Below are positions 48,281-57,340 of a stretch of 64,000 nt of DNA, piece by piece. The translations under genes and the position numbers were made by a program. The notes beneath the pieces are model-generated. The model searched no databases. It worked only from the letters and a program-made list of their open reading frames with translations, and had not been told where the DNA came from. Origin of the DNA: Parvularculaceae bacterium (GTDB taxonomy: Bacteria; Pseudomonadota; Alphaproteobacteria; Caulobacterales; Parvularculaceae). The DNA lies in NCBI GenBank assembly GCA_013389105.1, contig JACADZ010000076.1, forward strand, positions 35,024-99,023, written 5' to 3'. The stretch's first letter is position 1. The number at the start of each line of letters is the position of its first letter.

Positions 48281-48465
48281 GCCGACACCCCCAAAATTTC
48301 GCGGCGCCGCAGCGGCCGCAAAAAATCAGCAAGCAGCGCCCATTGCAAGGGGAAATTTTGCGCCGCAAAAAGCCGGATCAGGTATGGCTTCTAAGCGGTT
48401 AACTATGGGTATAGTTTCCGCTGTCGAAACGCGCGCCAGGTTGCGTCGGTTGCGTCGGGCGGAGC

Positions 48466-48690
48466 ATGGCCAAACAATTCGCGACGGTCTTTGTCAGCTG
48501 GAGAGACGCCCGCCGCGGTCGCCCGGGCTTGTTTTCAGGCGACGCAGATTACCATCAGGCGGCGGCGCAGGCGCTCGAGGCCAAGCTCAATGATCTCGCG
48601 CTCGAGGGCTGGATCGTTGAAGATATCATCCAGGCGCCCGGACTTACCGCGCGGCAGGTTTCAGCCTACACCATCATCGTTTTCAAGTAG
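48466..48690 (+). CDS. Small conserved-looking hypothetical protein (74 aa)
   Basis: ATG, ends just before cysQ start; KQFATVFVSWRDARRGRPGLFSGDADYHQAAAQALEAKLNDLALEGWIVEDIIQAPGLTARQVSAYTIIVFK. Confidence 0.6.
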   Translation: MAKQFATVFVSWRDARRGRPGLFSGDADYHQAAAQALEAKLNDLALEGWIVEDIIQAPGLTARQVSAYTIIVFK

Positions 48691-48707
48691 GCCGCAGGGA
48701 GCGGAAC

Positions 48708-49484
48708 GTGAGCGGCGGCGATGATGCGGGGCTGATGGCGGAGCTCGAGCGCATCGCGCTCGAGGCCGGAGCGGCCGTCATGCGCGTCTATGCCGCGGCG
48801 ATCAATGTCGACTATAAGACAGATTCGTCGCCCGTGACCGACGCCGACCGCTGCGCCGAAGACGTTATCCTGAAGCGCCTTGCCGAGGTCGCGCCAGGGG
48901 CGCCGGTCCTCTCAGAGGAAGCAAGCGCGGCGGGCAGGGACTTCGTTCCGGGTGCGGAGTTTTTCCTCGTCGATCCGCTCGACGGCACCAAGGAGTTTAT
49001 CAGCCGCAACGGCGAGTTCACGGTGAACATCGCGCTCGTGCAAAACGGCGCGCCCGTCGCAGGGGTCGTTTACGCGCCGGCCCTTGAGCGGCTCTATCTC
49101 GCGTCGCGCGCGCTGGGCGCCTGGCGGATCGACGGGGGCGGCGAGCGCCGCCCGATCCGCGCGCGCCGCCGGCCCAAGCAAGGCCTCGTCGCCGTCGCGA
49201 GCCGAAACCATCGCTCGCCGGAGACGGACGAGTACCTGAAGAGCCTCGATATTGCGTCGTTTGCGGAGGCCGGATCGTCGCTTAAATTCTGCCTGATCGC
49301 CGAAGGCGCCGCCGACGTCTATCCGCGCTTCGGCCGCACCATGGAGTGGGACACCGGCGCCGGCCAGGCCGTGCTGGAAGCCGCCGGCGGCAGCGTCGTC
49401 GAACTCCCGTCGGGGGCGCCCCTCGCCTACGGCAAGGCCGCGCGCGGCTACGACAATCCGCATTTTATCGCCCGCGGCGCGTGA
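48708..49484 (+). CDS. cysQ: 3'(2'),5'-bisphosphate nucleotidase CysQ
   Basis: Inositol-phosphatase motifs FFLVDPLDGTKEFISRNGEFTVNIALV and MEWDTGAGQAVLEAAGG. Confidence 0.93.
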   Translation: MSGGDDAGLMAELERIALEAGAAVMRVYAAAINVDYKTDSSPVTDADRCAEDVILKRLAEVAPGAPVLSEEASAAGRDFVPGAEFFLVDPLDGTKEFISRNGEFTVNIALVQNGAPVAGVVYAPALERLYLASRALGAWRIDGGGERRPIRARRRPKQGLVAVASRNHRSPETDEYLKSLDIASFAEAGSSLKFCLIAEGAADVYPRFGRTMEWDTGAGQAVLEAAGGSVVELPSGAPLAYGKAARGYDNPHFIARGA

Positions 49485-49493
49485 GGCGCGGGC

Positions 49494-51116
49494 TCAGCCT
49501 CGGGGCGAAAGATTCGCGGATTCGCCGGGCAGGGACGCCCCTCGGCGAACCCAGATATCCCAAAGATCGGTGCGTTCCGCCAGCATGAAATCCGTATAGA
49601 GAATAACCTGTGCGCGCTCCTTGGCCGCCTGCGTCGCCGCGTCGAGATCGAGCCGTGGGACGAAAACGACCTTTGCGGCCTGCGCCGCCGCCGGACCGTC
49701 GGCGCGGCAGGGGCGCGGGTCGGCGATGACGCAGGCCGAATCGGGGCCGGTGAGGATCGCCACGGCGAGGCCGCGGCGCGCGATTTCGCGGGCGCGGGTC
49801 GCGCCGTCAAGCAGCACGGCCGACTGGTCCGCGGGGGTCATGGCGAACAGGCCGCGCGTCTCGCTCGCCGCAAGGCGGCCCTCGGCGATCCATTGCGCGA
49901 GCGTCAACCCGCCAGGTTGGATCAGCCCGAGTTCGGCCCGGATGTCGGCCGGCGCCTGTTGGCCCGCCCGAAGCTGGAACAGCAATTGTCCTCCGGCGGA
50001 GACTGCCCGCGCCCCCGACCAAAACAGCGCGAGCGCGGCGGCCGACGCCGCAAGCGCGACGCTGGCGCGGTCGTGCGCGCGGAAGACTCCGTCATAGAAG
50101 GGCGAAGCGATAGAAAATGCGGCGACTGTCGCCGCCGCGAAGAACGCCGCAGCCGCATCGACGGCCGCGACGTGCGCCGCCCAGAGGCCGGCGACAAGCA
50201 CCGCAAAGCCGCTCGCCCAGCTCCGCCATTTCTCCCGCCCGCCAAAGACCGCGGCGCAGAAGATGACGATCCCGGCCGAGACAGCGGCCCCGCCAAGCGA
50301 GGCGCCCGTCGGTTCGATGGCTGCGAGCGCTTTCGCGGCCATTGAAAACCTGCTGGCGTTAAACCCGGCGGCGACAAGATCGAGCGCCGCCGCAAAGAGG
50401 CAAAAGCAGAAAGCCGCCGCAAGGGCGCGCAGGAGGTTGGCCTTGCTGTGGAAGATCGCCAGCGCGAGCGCGGCGAGCCCCGCCAAGGGCATGGCGGGGT
50501 TCGTCAGCCACAGGATGACGAACCCGCCGCCGAGGGCGGCGCCCTCGCACACCGCGCGGGTCGTCGTGTCCCGCACCGGGGGGGCGAGCAGCGCGACGAG
50601 GAGGGTCAGGAGGAGCGCCAGGGCGAATTCATCAGCGTCGGCGAACGGGGCGGCCACAACGGCGCAAAGTCCGGCGACAAGGAGCGCGGCGGGAGCGCGC
50701 GCGATACGGGCGGGAAAGAGTATGACGCCGGCCGCTAAAATCAGCGCCGCCGCCAGCGATTTGGCGATCAGGTGTATTCGGCCGGGCGCTTCTGCAAGTA
50801 AGTCGGCAAACGCAAGAAGCGCTGCATAGGACGGCGCCGGGGCCTGGGCGAGGGCCACCGCGCCGGCGAACAGCGCCCGCGCTTCCGCCACAGGCGCGAT
50901 GACGCTCGCGGTCGAGGCGAGACTCAACATGGCCGGGGCGACGGCGCCCGCCAGGACGAGCGGCAGCGCGACCGCGAGCATGACTCCTTGCGTGACGCGA
51001 GCCGGTCCCCAGCCGTAGAGGAACGCCGTCAGCGCCCGCGCGCGCGGCGCAGGGCGTCGCCAGGCGGCGTAATGGGTTTCGTGAAACTCGCCTTCGAGGT
51101 CCTGCGCCTCGGTCAT
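49494..51116 (-). CDS. Multi-pass membrane hypothetical protein
   Basis: Ala/Leu-rich predicted TM segments throughout, soluble C-terminal domain; no family recognised. Confidence 0.7.
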   Translation of the reverse strand: MTEAQDLEGEFHETHYAAWRRPAPRARALTAFLYGWGPARVTQGVMLAVALPLVLAGAVAPAMLSLASTASVIAPVAEARALFAGAVALAQAPAPSYAALLAFADLLAEAPGRIHLIAKSLAAALILAAGVILFPARIARAPAALLVAGLCAVVAAPFADADEFALALLLTLLVALLAPPVRDTTTRAVCEGAALGGGFVILWLTNPAMPLAGLAALALAIFHSKANLLRALAAAFCFCLFAAALDLVAAGFNASRFSMAAKALAAIEPTGASLGGAAVSAGIVIFCAAVFGGREKWRSWASGFAVLVAGLWAAHVAAVDAAAAFFAAATVAAFSIASPFYDGVFRAHDRASVALAASAAALALFWSGARAVSAGGQLLFQLRAGQQAPADIRAELGLIQPGGLTLAQWIAEGRLAASETRGLFAMTPADQSAVLLDGATRAREIARRGLAVAILTGPDSACVIADPRPCRADGPAAAQAAKVVFVPRLDLDAATQAAKERAQVILYTDFMLAERTDLWDIWVRRGASLPGESANLSPRG

Positions 51117-51176
51117 GGGACGCCCCGCCGCGGCGGGCGCTTCCACCCGGTCCCGGCGCTGCTATTGTCAGACGCC

Positions 51177-51857
51177 ATGCGCACTTTGCTCCACACGCCG
51201 CTCGATCCGTCTTCGCGCGCGGTCCGTCTCGTCCTCGCGGAAAAGAACCTTACGGCGCGACTGGTTAACGTCGCGCCCTGTTCGACTAGTGAAGAGCTCC
51301 TTCACCGCAATCCGGCCGGCGCGCCGCCCGTGCTGATCGACGAGCCGCCGACCGGCGGCGAGGTTGCGATTTCGCCGGCGCCGGCGATTTCGGAGTATCT
51401 TGAAGACGCCTACGGCGCATCGTCGCTGATGCCTTCGACGTCAGCGGGACGGGCGGAGACGCGCCGGCTTGTTTACTGGTTCGAAACCAAATTTGAGTCG
51501 GAAGTGAACGCAAAGCTCCTTCGGCGGAAGATCGACGACCGCATCGAGGGGCGTTACCGGATCGACCTGGAGCTTTGGCGCCAGGGCGTCGACCGCCTGT
51601 GCTGGCATCTCGACTATATGAGCTTCCTCCTTGAGGGCCGCGCCTGGCTCGCCGGCGAACGCATGACGCTCGCCGACCTCCACGCGGCGGCGCATCTCTC
51701 GGGGATCGACTATCTCGGCTCGGTTCCGTGGACCGACTTCGCCGCCGTCAAGGAGTGGTATCAGCGCCTGAAGTGCCGCCCGAGCTTTCGCCCCCTGCTC
51801 GCCGACCGCGTCGAGGGCGTGCCGCCGCCGGCTCATTATGACGACCTTGACTTCTGA
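51177..51857 (+). CDS. Glutathione S-transferase family protein
   Basis: [59 protein letters not shown]. Confidence 0.9.
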   Translation: MRTLLHTPLDPSSRAVRLVLAEKNLTARLVNVAPCSTSEELLHRNPAGAPPVLIDEPPTGGEVAISPAPAISEYLEDAYGASSLMPSTSAGRAETRRLVYWFETKFESEVNAKLLRRKIDDRIEGRYRIDLELWRQGVDRLCWHLDYMSFLLEGRAWLAGERMTLADLHAAAHLSGIDYLGSVPWTDFAAVKEWYQRLKCRPSFRPLLADRVEGVPPPAHYDDLDF

Positions 51858-52974
51858 ACCGGAGCGCCGGCGGCAGGCCGTCATCGACAAGGCCTTGAGC
51901 CTCGGTTTCAATGCCGCCGGCGTGACGAGCGCCAAGGCGCCGGCGGCGCTGGGCGCGCGCCTTTCTGAGTTTCTCGCCGCCGGACGACAGGGCGATATGA
52001 CCTGGATGGCGTTGCGCGCCGCGGAACGCGCCGCGCCGCAGACGCTTTGGCCGGAAGCGAAATCCATCGTCATGCTCGGCCTCAATTACGGGCCGGCGGG
52101 CGATCCGCTCGACGTGCTGCGCGACAAGAGCGCGGGCGCCGTTTCCGTTTATGCGCGAGGGAAGGACTACCACGACGTCGTCAAGCCGCGACTGAAGGCG
52201 CTGGCCCGATGGCTGGTCGAAAGCGAAGGCGGCGAGGTCAAAGTGTTCGTCGACACCGCGCCTGTCATGGAGAAACCGCTCGCCGAACGCGCGGGCCTCG
52301 GCTGGCAAGGCAAGCACACCAATCTCGTCTCCCGGGATTTCGGCTCGTGGATGTTCCTTGGCGCGATCTTCTCGACCCTCGACGTGGCGCCTGACAGTCC
52401 CGAGACCGATCATTGCGGCGCCTGCCGGCGCTGCCTCGACATCTGTCCGACCGGCGCTTTCCCCGCGCCCTACCAGCTCGACGCGCGACGCTGCATTTCC
52501 TACCTCACCATCGAGCACAAGGGCCCGATCCCATTGGAATTTCGCGAGGCGATCGGCAACCGCATCTACGGCTGCGACGATTGCCTCGCCGCCTGCCCCT
52601 GGAACAAGTTCGCGGTGGTTGCATCTGAAGCGGCGTTCCATGCGCGCGACGGGCTCGCGGCGCCGCGCCTTGCCGAACTCGCCAACCTCGACGACGCGGC
52701 TTTTCGAAGGAGGTTCTCAGGCTCTCCGGTCAAGCGCATCGGCCGCGACCGTTTTGTAAGGAACGTCCTCATCGCCATCGGCAATTCCGGCGATCCGGGC
52801 CTCGCCGCCGTCGCGCTCGAGAGGCTTGCCGACGCGGCCCCGATCGTGCGCGGCGCCGCGGTGTGGGCGTGCGCCAGACTGATGGAAGCGGAGGCCCTCC
52901 GTGCGAGGCGCCCGAAAGACGAACCGGACGCGAGCGTGCGCGCCGAGTGGGCGGCGATTGTCGACGCGGCCTGA
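51838..52974 (+). CDS. queG: Epoxyqueuosine reductase QueG
   Basis: [44 protein letters not shown] and [13 protein letters not shown] 4Fe-4S motifs. Confidence 0.95.
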   Translation: MTTLTSEPERRRQAVIDKALSLGFNAAGVTSAKAPAALGARLSEFLAAGRQGDMTWMALRAAERAAPQTLWPEAKSIVMLGLNYGPAGDPLDVLRDKSAGAVSVYARGKDYHDVVKPRLKALARWLVESEGGEVKVFVDTAPVMEKPLAERAGLGWQGKHTNLVSRDFGSWMFLGAIFSTLDVAPDSPETDHCGACRRCLDICPTGAFPAPYQLDARRCISYLTIEHKGPIPLEFREAIGNRIYGCDDCLAACPWNKFAVVASEAAFHARDGLAAPRLAELANLDDAAFRRRFSGSPVKRIGRDRFVRNVLIAIGNSGDPGLAAVALERLADAAPIVRGAAVWACARLMEAEALRARRPKDEPDASVRAEWAAIVDAA

Positions 52975-52984
52975 GGCCGGCCCC

Positions 52985-55900
52985 TCAAATCTCGACGGTC
53001 ACCGTCACCTGCGCCTTGGCGAAGTTTCCCTGATCGTCCTGCGCCCAATAGTAGAATGTATCGGTTCCGGCGAAGCCCGGATCAGCGAAGTAGACCGCCT
53101 TCCCCTGCTCGTTGATCACGACATGCCCGCGCTCCGAGAAGAGCGCGTCGAGCGTCAGCGGCCGTCCTTCCGGGTCGCGATCATTGGCGAGCACGTCGAT
53201 GACGACCGACTCGCCGCTCTTCACCCGCGCCGCATCGCCGCCGACGATCGGCGCCGCGTTGTTGAGATCAAGGAGGCCATGGTCGACGGGTTGGACGCGG
53301 ACGCCGTTGCCGTGGGCGCCGGGGACGAGATTGAGCTCGGCAGGGAGATCGACCCAAGTCGCGAATTTCTCCACCTGCCCGGTGACGCGATCGGTGACGT
53401 ACTCCTCGAACAGAGTGACTTTGCGGCCGTCCGGCAGCGTCCAGTAGCCGTTGACCTCGACCGCGCCCCGGATGTTCCAGTAGTTGACGTTGAAGGGATC
53501 CCAGACCGGCGACGTTTCGGTACGCCCCAGCGTGTCCGTCTTGGTCCCGTAAAGCTCGACCGACGGCTCGCCGAACCAGGTGTCCGGCCCGTCGAAGACG
53601 CTGCGGGCGGCGACATAATCAAGCGGCAAATTGGCGAGATCGGCGCTGGCGATGAAGCGGTCGGGCGCATGCGGCGCAAAATTGTCGTCGCGGTAGTTCC
53701 TGACGTTGCCCGAAAACGCCGTATCGACGAAGACGTATCCGAAATCCGTGACGCCCGCGAACAGCGTGTCGTGCAGCGCGCGCACCCCGCTGTTGAAGCC
53801 CTCGATGCGCGAATCGACGGCGACGACGTCGAAGACGTTCGTCCAGTAGGTGAGGCCCGCTGACTCGCCTGAGCCTCGCACGGCGTCGGCGCCGACAAGA
53901 TCGAATCCTTTCAGCGTGTAATGCCCCGTATACTGAAGGAATGCGCCTTGCAGAACCTCCCACGCCGTGAAATCGGCGAGAACGGACCGCACGTCGTGAC
54001 CCTGGGCCGGGCTCGCCTTCACGATCTCGAGTCCGGTTCGGACGGCGATGGCCTCGTTGTCTTTGAAAATCGAGATATTGGGCAAGTTGATGTAGCCCAT
54101 TTCGCCGAAACGGAGCTTCTCCCCTTGCGGAACCGTCGCCGCATCAATGTCGACCAGTTCGTTCTGAGGCTGGCGATGCATGTAGACGAAACCATGGCCG
54201 CCGGGCGATCCGGCCGCAACGTTTCCGACCGCGTCCACGAGCCTGCCCTGGAACCAGAAGCCGACGCCGTTGCGTCCGAGATCGAAGGCCTCGACATCCG
54301 CCGCGTCTTTGGAAAGGTTGTTCACGCCGAGCGTCAGGATCGAGATATTGTCGACCCAGCGGCCGGTTTCGTTGCCGCTTTCGGCCACGAAGGCGGCGCC
54401 GAACACGTTGTAGGCCGCGTTGCCCGCGAAGATCGCGTTCGAGTCATGGTGCACGTAGCCCCAGCCCGGCGATCCCCATACAGCGTTGCCGACGACCATC
54501 GCCGGATCGTCGAGATCTGCAACGCCGGCGCGGTGGATATGCAGGGAATACCGGCCCTTGAGGTTTGAGTCGGATTCGATGTTCGAGAGGTCTGACTTGT
54601 CGAACGCCCGCTCCGACTTGTCGGTGCGCCCGAGTTCGAAGAACTCGGCGTAACGCACGTCGATGTCGTCGGAGTGCATGAGCATGACATGGCCGCGCTC
54701 GTGCGTGCCGGTCGCCGCGCCGTTCTCCGACTGGATGACGACGTTGCGCGTGTAGTTGGCGACATAGGCCTTGAGGTCGGCGCGGGCGCCGTCATGGTCG
54801 AACTGCAGCGGACGATCCAGGCTGATCGTATTCCCGTTTATCGCCGTAATCGTCAGGACCTCGTCCTCGGTCGTATCCGTGCGCGGCGCGCCCTCAACAT
54901 GCGTCGCCGACTCCTTGAAGTGCGTGCCGGTTATCACGATGCGGTCGCCGACTCGCCAGCCTTCCGGCGGCGAATCCAGCGTGATCGAGGTCGCCCCCCT
55001 CATGGGATCGACGGCGACCTTGATGAAGGTCTCCTTCTCGGCGCCGTGAATATCGATGCCGCCGTGGCTGATGACGCCCCGCGACAGCAGAGTCGGATCC
55101 CAGGCGACATCGATCGGGCCGTTGTCGGCTATCGTGATGACCGCCCTCACGCCGGCGTCAATCGGATGCTCGGCGGTTCCGATCTCCAAATGACCTGACG
55201 GCGTCACGATCAAGGTGTCGACCTTCAGATGCGTATCTCGATCCGTCGCGAAATGAAGCGCGCCGTCGACGCGGACTGTCAAAACGGAGGCGTCGCTTTC
55301 GCCGTCATAGTCGATGACGACGCCCGTCGGGATGACGACCTTCGCACCGTCGCCGGGAACTACGCCGCTCGCCCATACCGTCGGATCGAACCAGGAGCCG
55401 CTCTTCACCGCGATATGCGTCGCCGCGGAAACCGGAACGAGGTTGAGAAGCGCCAGGTGCTCGGCCTGCATAGCCGGGTCTTCTGCATGCGGCTCGGCGC
55501 CGGAGTCGCCATCGCCGTGATCTCCGTGACTGTCGCCGCCGCCTGAGCCGACGCCGTCTCCGTGGCCTTCGTCTCCGTGATCATCCCCGCCCTGTTCATC
55601 GGCGTGAACATCGCCCCCGTGATCCGAGCCGCCGTCGACCGGGTGTTCTTCCGGCGCGCAGCCGCAAGCGTCGTCATCGACCGTCAGCGTGGCGTCGCCC
55701 CGTCGCGTCCGTCCGAAAAAGTTCTTGTATTCAAATGAGATGGCGGCCTCGCCTTCATAACCGGGAGTCGGCGTGAATTGGACCACCGAGCCCGAAATGA
55801 CCGCAGTTCCGTGCTCGACCGCAACGATCTTCGAAATCGATGCTGCGCCCGGATATGCGGCGAGGAGATCTGCGACCGGAATGTCCGTTGTGCGGTTCTC

Positions 55901-56173
55901 GCCGACCACAAGGCCCGCGGGCGGCGGCGTCGCCGGCGGCGGCGACGGAGCGGGCTGCGGCGCAGGCGGCTCAGGAGCGACCCCGGGGTTGCCGATGGTC
56001 TTGCAGCCTTCGAGCCCGAGCAGCACGGCGACCAGGCTTGACTGCGATATTTGGCCGACCCGCCGCCTTGACGCGGCGCCTCCGGCCGCGAGACGCCCGT
56101 TCCTCGCCGCTTCGAGGAGCCGGGCGAGCTCCAGCTTTTCGCCGTCAAGCCGAATCGCCGCCGCTGCGCTCAT
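52985..56173 (-). CDS. Large G8-domain / parallel beta-helix protein with His/Asp-rich linker and flanking cadherin-like domains
   Basis: G8-like SGSWFDPTVWASGVVPGDGAKVVIPTGVVIDYDGE...LEIGTAEHPI; right-handed beta-helix-like middle; C-terminal NNAAPIVGGDAARVKSGESVVIDVLANDRDPEGRPLTLDAL. Confidence 0.8.
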   Translation of the reverse strand: MSAAAAIRLDGEKLELARLLEAARNGRLAAGGAASRRRVGQISQSSLVAVLLGLEGCKTIGNPGVAPEPPAPQPAPSPPPATPPPAGLVVGENRTTDIPVADLLAAYPGAASISKIVAVEHGTAVISGSVVQFTPTPGYEGEAAISFEYKNFFGRTRRGDATLTVDDDACGCAPEEHPVDGGSDHGGDVHADEQGGDDHGDEGHGDGVGSGGGDSHGDHGDGDSGAEPHAEDPAMQAEHLALLNLVPVSAATHIAVKSGSWFDPTVWASGVVPGDGAKVVIPTGVVIDYDGESDASVLTVRVDGALHFATDRDTHLKVDTLIVTPSGHLEIGTAEHPIDAGVRAVITIADNGPIDVAWDPTLLSRGVISHGGIDIHGAEKETFIKVAVDPMRGATSITLDSPPEGWRVGDRIVITGTHFKESATHVEGAPRTDTTEDEVLTITAINGNTISLDRPLQFDHDGARADLKAYVANYTRNVVIQSENGAATGTHERGHVMLMHSDDIDVRYAEFFELGRTDKSERAFDKSDLSNIESDSNLKGRYSLHIHRAGVADLDDPAMVVGNAVWGSPGWGYVHHDSNAIFAGNAAYNVFGAAFVAESGNETGRWVDNISILTLGVNNLSKDAADVEAFDLGRNGVGFWFQGRLVDAVGNVAAGSPGGHGFVYMHRQPQNELVDIDAATVPQGEKLRFGEMGYINLPNISIFKDNEAIAVRTGLEIVKASPAQGHDVRSVLADFTAWEVLQGAFLQYTGHYTLKGFDLVGADAVRGSGESAGLTYWTNVFDVVAVDSRIEGFNSGVRALHDTLFAGVTDFGYVFVDTAFSGNVRNYRDDNFAPHAPDRFIASADLANLPLDYVAARSVFDGPDTWFGEPSVELYGTKTDTLGRTETSPVWDPFNVNYWNIRGAVEVNGYWTLPDGRKVTLFEEYVTDRVTGQVEKFATWVDLPAELNLVPGAHGNGVRVQPVDHGLLDLNNAAPIVGGDAARVKSGESVVIDVLANDRDPEGRPLTLDALFSERGHVVINEQGKAVYFADPGFAGTDTFYYWAQDDQGNFAKAQVTVTVEI

Positions 56174-56414
56174 GACGAATCCCTCAACTCAACCGTGAAG
56201 GCGTGTGAGAACGCCCCCCGAAACAAGGTTGATTAGTTGCAGGAAATCGTTAGCCCGCGCGCTATGGCGGGCCTTTATTGCGAGATGGTTTGATTACGGA
56301 GTGTCAGCGGAATTTGACTGCCGGATAACAGTTCATGTGGTCTTGTTCGCGCGGCGGTCGCAGTTTGGTTACCATGAATCAGCCGTTCAGCATGCAACTC
56401 GGCGGCGCGCCTGG

Positions 56415-56469
56415 CCGATCTCTGCGATCGGTCTCGCCTGGCGAGGGCCGCGGTCGGCATAGCGACCGC
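56415..56469. terminator. Two adjacent hairpins in intergenic region downstream of EPS operon
   Basis: CCGATC-tctgc-GATCGG (56415-56431) and GCGGTCG-gcatag-CGACCGC (56450-56469); no strong T-tract. Confidence 0.35.
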
Positions 56470-56491
56470 CGCGCCTCCTCGTGAAATCTTG

Positions 56492-57340
56492 TTAATTCGA
56501 GGGCCGCTGGAGGCGGCGCGCGAGATTGAGCAGCGATCGCGAGAGAATGGGCGGCGTGAGGTCGTCGATGAGTTCGTAGGCTCTCACCTGCCAGTCAGGC
56601 CGGTCTTGGGTGTTCCGCCGGCGCTTGAATTGGCTCGTGAAGGCGCGCCGAGTGCCGTCCCAGGTGGCCGTGTAATAGTAGAGGGCGATCGAACGACGCG
56701 GCATGCCCTGCGGGTGCTGCACGGGAACCGGATGGCCGTGATAACTGGTCGCGTCCGTCGAAAATATGACGCATCGGTTGAACACCGGCTCGATCTGCTT
56801 CACGCACGCTTTCATCTCCCGATCCCATAGTTCAAGCGCGCCGCCGTACTCGAGGCGCCAGTCGCGATTGAGATAGAGGATGATGTTGAGACGTCGCTCG
56901 ATCTGCAGCAGGGGGTGGAGATTGAAGTCGGCGTGGACATTGAGGTGGCCGCCCTGCGACGTCTGGTGAAAACCTCCGCCGACGAAATGAGGATCGGGGA
57001 GCAGGCCCTTGAAGCCGGTAATATTGTACAGGAAGTCCAGCATCGGCCTCGAGTTGAGCGCATAGAAGAACGACCGCACGCGCGGCGTCAGATGATCCGG
57101 ATTGTAGCTGGTCTTGAACCGTTCCTGCGCTCGATTGAACGAGTCGCTGTCGGGCTTGGGTGCAACAGGAAAATCAGCGAGACACGCGTCGAGGACCGCC
57201 GGAGTCACAAAGTCGTCGATGACGATGTGCGGGTAGGGCTGCGCCGAGCGGTACTGATCCGCGAGTTCGAGGCCCTTCTGACGGAGCGCGATCGGGTCGG
57301 CGAAGCCGTAATCGAGGTTTGAGATTTCAATGTAACTCAT
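56492..57340 (-). CDS. 2OG-Fe(II) oxygenase (prolyl-4-hydroxylase-like)
   Basis: HLNVHADFNLHPLLQIERRLNIILYLNRDW (HxD), TSYHGHPVPVQHPQGMPRRSIALYYYT (distal His and Arg). Confidence 0.88.
   Translation of the reverse strand: MSYIEISNLDYGFADPIALRQKGLELADQYRSAQPYPHIVIDDFVTPAVLDACLADFPVAPKPDSDSFNRAQERFKTSYNPDHLTPRVRSFFYALNSRPMLDFLYNITGFKGLLPDPHFVGGGFHQTSQGGHLNVHADFNLHPLLQIERRLNIILYLNRDWRLEYGGALELWDREMKACVKQIEPVFNRCVIFSTDATSYHGHPVPVQHPQGMPRRSIALYYYTATWDGTRRAFTSQFKRRRNTQDRPDWQVRAYELIDDLTPPILSRSLLNLARRLQRPSN

Noticed and set aside
47009-48368. 416-aa + and 413-aa - alternative-frame ORFs overlapping the WcaJ-type gene
   Set aside because: The canonical frame 46820-48280 carries all catalytic motifs; the others are composition artefacts.
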